A stretch of 6,443 bases of DNA from Spirosoma sp. (GTDB taxonomy: Bacteria > Bacteroidota > Bacteroidia > Cytophagales > Spirosomataceae). Under the pieces are notes generated by a model that ran no database searches, had not been told where the DNA came from, and saw only the letters and a list, made by a program, of their open reading frames with translations. The first letter of the stretch is position 1. The number at the start of each line of letters is the position of its first letter. The stretch lies in NCBI GenBank assembly GCA_025351545.1, contig JANXVQ010000244.1:1-6443 (forward strand), given 5' to 3'. Of this stretch, positions 5,864 to 6,443 are shown one piece after another. A program made the position numbers and the translations under genes.

Positions 5864-6316
5864 CTAATGCATTTCTTTCAGCGAAACCCAGTACAATCCC
5901 CCAAATAGTGTACTGAAAAATACGCCGAACGATGTATTCAATGCCACAAAACCGACCAGAAAAACCGGTAGCACAAGGCCAACGACTACCCCGGCTACAT
6001 AGATCCAGAAACCTATCCGGCGCAGACGAAACATCAAAAAAGCGCCGATGAGTGTCAATAGTGAATAGGCGAATTGCGCAATGGCCAACGACTTTATCTG
6101 CACCGGGTCGCCGGGTATGGGAACATCGTCGGAAGTGCGGTCTTCAAAATAATTTTCCGACTGTTTGTCTTTTTTTGGTGCCTTGGGATCACGTTCCACG
6201 TAGGCCGTTTCGGCAACGGCGTCTGTTTGTGCAAACGATACGACTGCATCAGACAAGCCCCAGGCACAACTAAGAAAAGTGAGGATGCAAAGGAGAGTTA
6301 AAAATTGAGAACGCAT
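5864..6316 (-). CDS. Small multi-pass membrane protein of unknown function
   Basis: A 150-residue protein I cannot assign to a named family. Residues 5-29 are hydrophobic and act as a signal peptide or first membrane helix (possible cut after SFAQ, 27-30). Residues 38-72 form a charged, proline- and lysine-rich linker (DPKAPKKDKQSENYFEDR, then a VPIPGDPV segment). Three membrane helices follow: about 76-97, 101-122 and 124-146, the first two joined by the positive RLRR turn, which would place that turn in the cytoplasm. Cys17 is preceded by FLS, not a good lipobox. ATG at 6314-6316 has no Shine-Dalgarno. The coherent topology argues for a real gene. It is convergent with the TolB-like gene and divergent, across 66 bases, from the partial gene at the right edge. 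Confidence 0.75.
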   Translation of the reverse strand: MRSQFLTLLCILTFLSCAWGLSDAVVSFAQTDAVAETAYVERDPKAPKKDKQSENYFEDRTSDDVPIPGDPVQIKSLAIAQFAYSLLTLIGAFLMFRLRRIGFWIYVAGVVVGLVLPVFLVGFVALNTSFGVFFSTLFGGLYWVSLKEMH

Positions 6317-6382
6317 AAAGGAGAGTGAGAAACCTTATTTTCGCGGCTGAGTTTAATTTAGCAACAACGAAATCCAAATCAG

Positions 6383-6443
6383 ATGACTCTGCCAGAATTA
6401 ACCGAACAAATTCGGACCAAAGTTACGCATGCTGACAACATTA
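6383..6443 (+). CDS. N-terminal start of a further gene, cut by the window edge
   Basis: Only 20 codons are visible, beginning MTLPELTEQIRTKVTHADNI. The frame is open to the edge and follows a 66-base divergent gap. The opening resembles the start of small SCP2 sterol-binding-domain proteins of Bacteroidota (pattern M-x-L-x-E-L-T-x-x-I-R-x-K-V), which are cytosolic and have no signal peptide, but so few residues cannot settle it. There is no Shine-Dalgarno. A possible -7 box, TAATTTAG (6354-6361), matches five of six fixed positions of TAnnTTTG, without a clear -33 partner. Confidence 0.6.
   Translation, partial: MTLPELTEQIRTKVTHADNI

Noticed and set aside
6052..6301. Two plus-strand frames of 73-75 codons
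   Set aside because: They are antisense to the membrane protein gene, overlap each other in different frames and lack any motif.
6289..6326. AAAGGAGAGT repeated 28 bases apart, looking like plus-strand ribosome sites
   Set aside because: One copy lies in the coding region of the minus-strand gene and neither precedes a plus-strand start at a useful distance; probably chance.

Overview
The window looks like chromosomal DNA from a bacterium of the phylum Bacteroidota, most likely a Cytophagales/Spirosoma-type soil or plant-associated degrader. The evidence is the mid-range base composition, starts mostly without Shine-Dalgarno sequences, several short secreted proteins of Bacteroidota type (DUF2147, a TolB-like propeller protein with an added N-terminal domain), and a glucuronoxylan-degradation gene. 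The taxon is inferred from gene content and style; no marker gene is present.

Layout. (1) 1-1805, plus strand: the C-terminal half of a GH67 alpha-glucuronidase, cut by the left edge, overlaps by one base a short-chain dehydrogenase/reductase (SDR). Together they look like the tail of a xylan/glucuronate utilisation operon: the first enzyme releases (4-O-methyl-)glucuronic acid from xylo-oligosaccharides, and the SDR is a candidate for a later oxidoreductase step such as fructuronate to mannonate. (2) 1806-1942: a gap with a three-codon mini-ORF behind a strong Shine-Dalgarno sequence, and a two-part hairpin ending just before the next start. (3) 1943-3184, plus: a secreted alkaline-phosphatase-superfamily hydrolase with a beta-rich tail. 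(4) 3276-3578, minus: a 100-residue heptad-repeat coiled-coil protein whose DNA still shows 21-bp repeat units. (5) 3679-4134, minus: a secreted DUF2147 protein. (6) 4135-4332: a divergent intergenic region. (7) 4333-5859, plus: a secreted two-domain protein with a TolB-like (PD40) propeller. (8) 5864-6316, minus: a small multi-pass membrane protein, convergent with the previous gene and separated from it by only four bases. (9) 6383-6443, plus: the first 20 codons of another gene, cut by the right edge.

Only the first two genes clearly belong to one pathway. The remaining genes alternate in strand and appear to be separate units; four of them encode exported or membrane proteins. I see no tRNA, rRNA, CRISPR array, transposase or phage gene, and no intergenic gap over 300 bases. 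I did not find a convincing undescribed multi-gene system. The most unusual signals are the heptad/21-bp repeat gene and the structured leader in front of the phosphatase-like gene.
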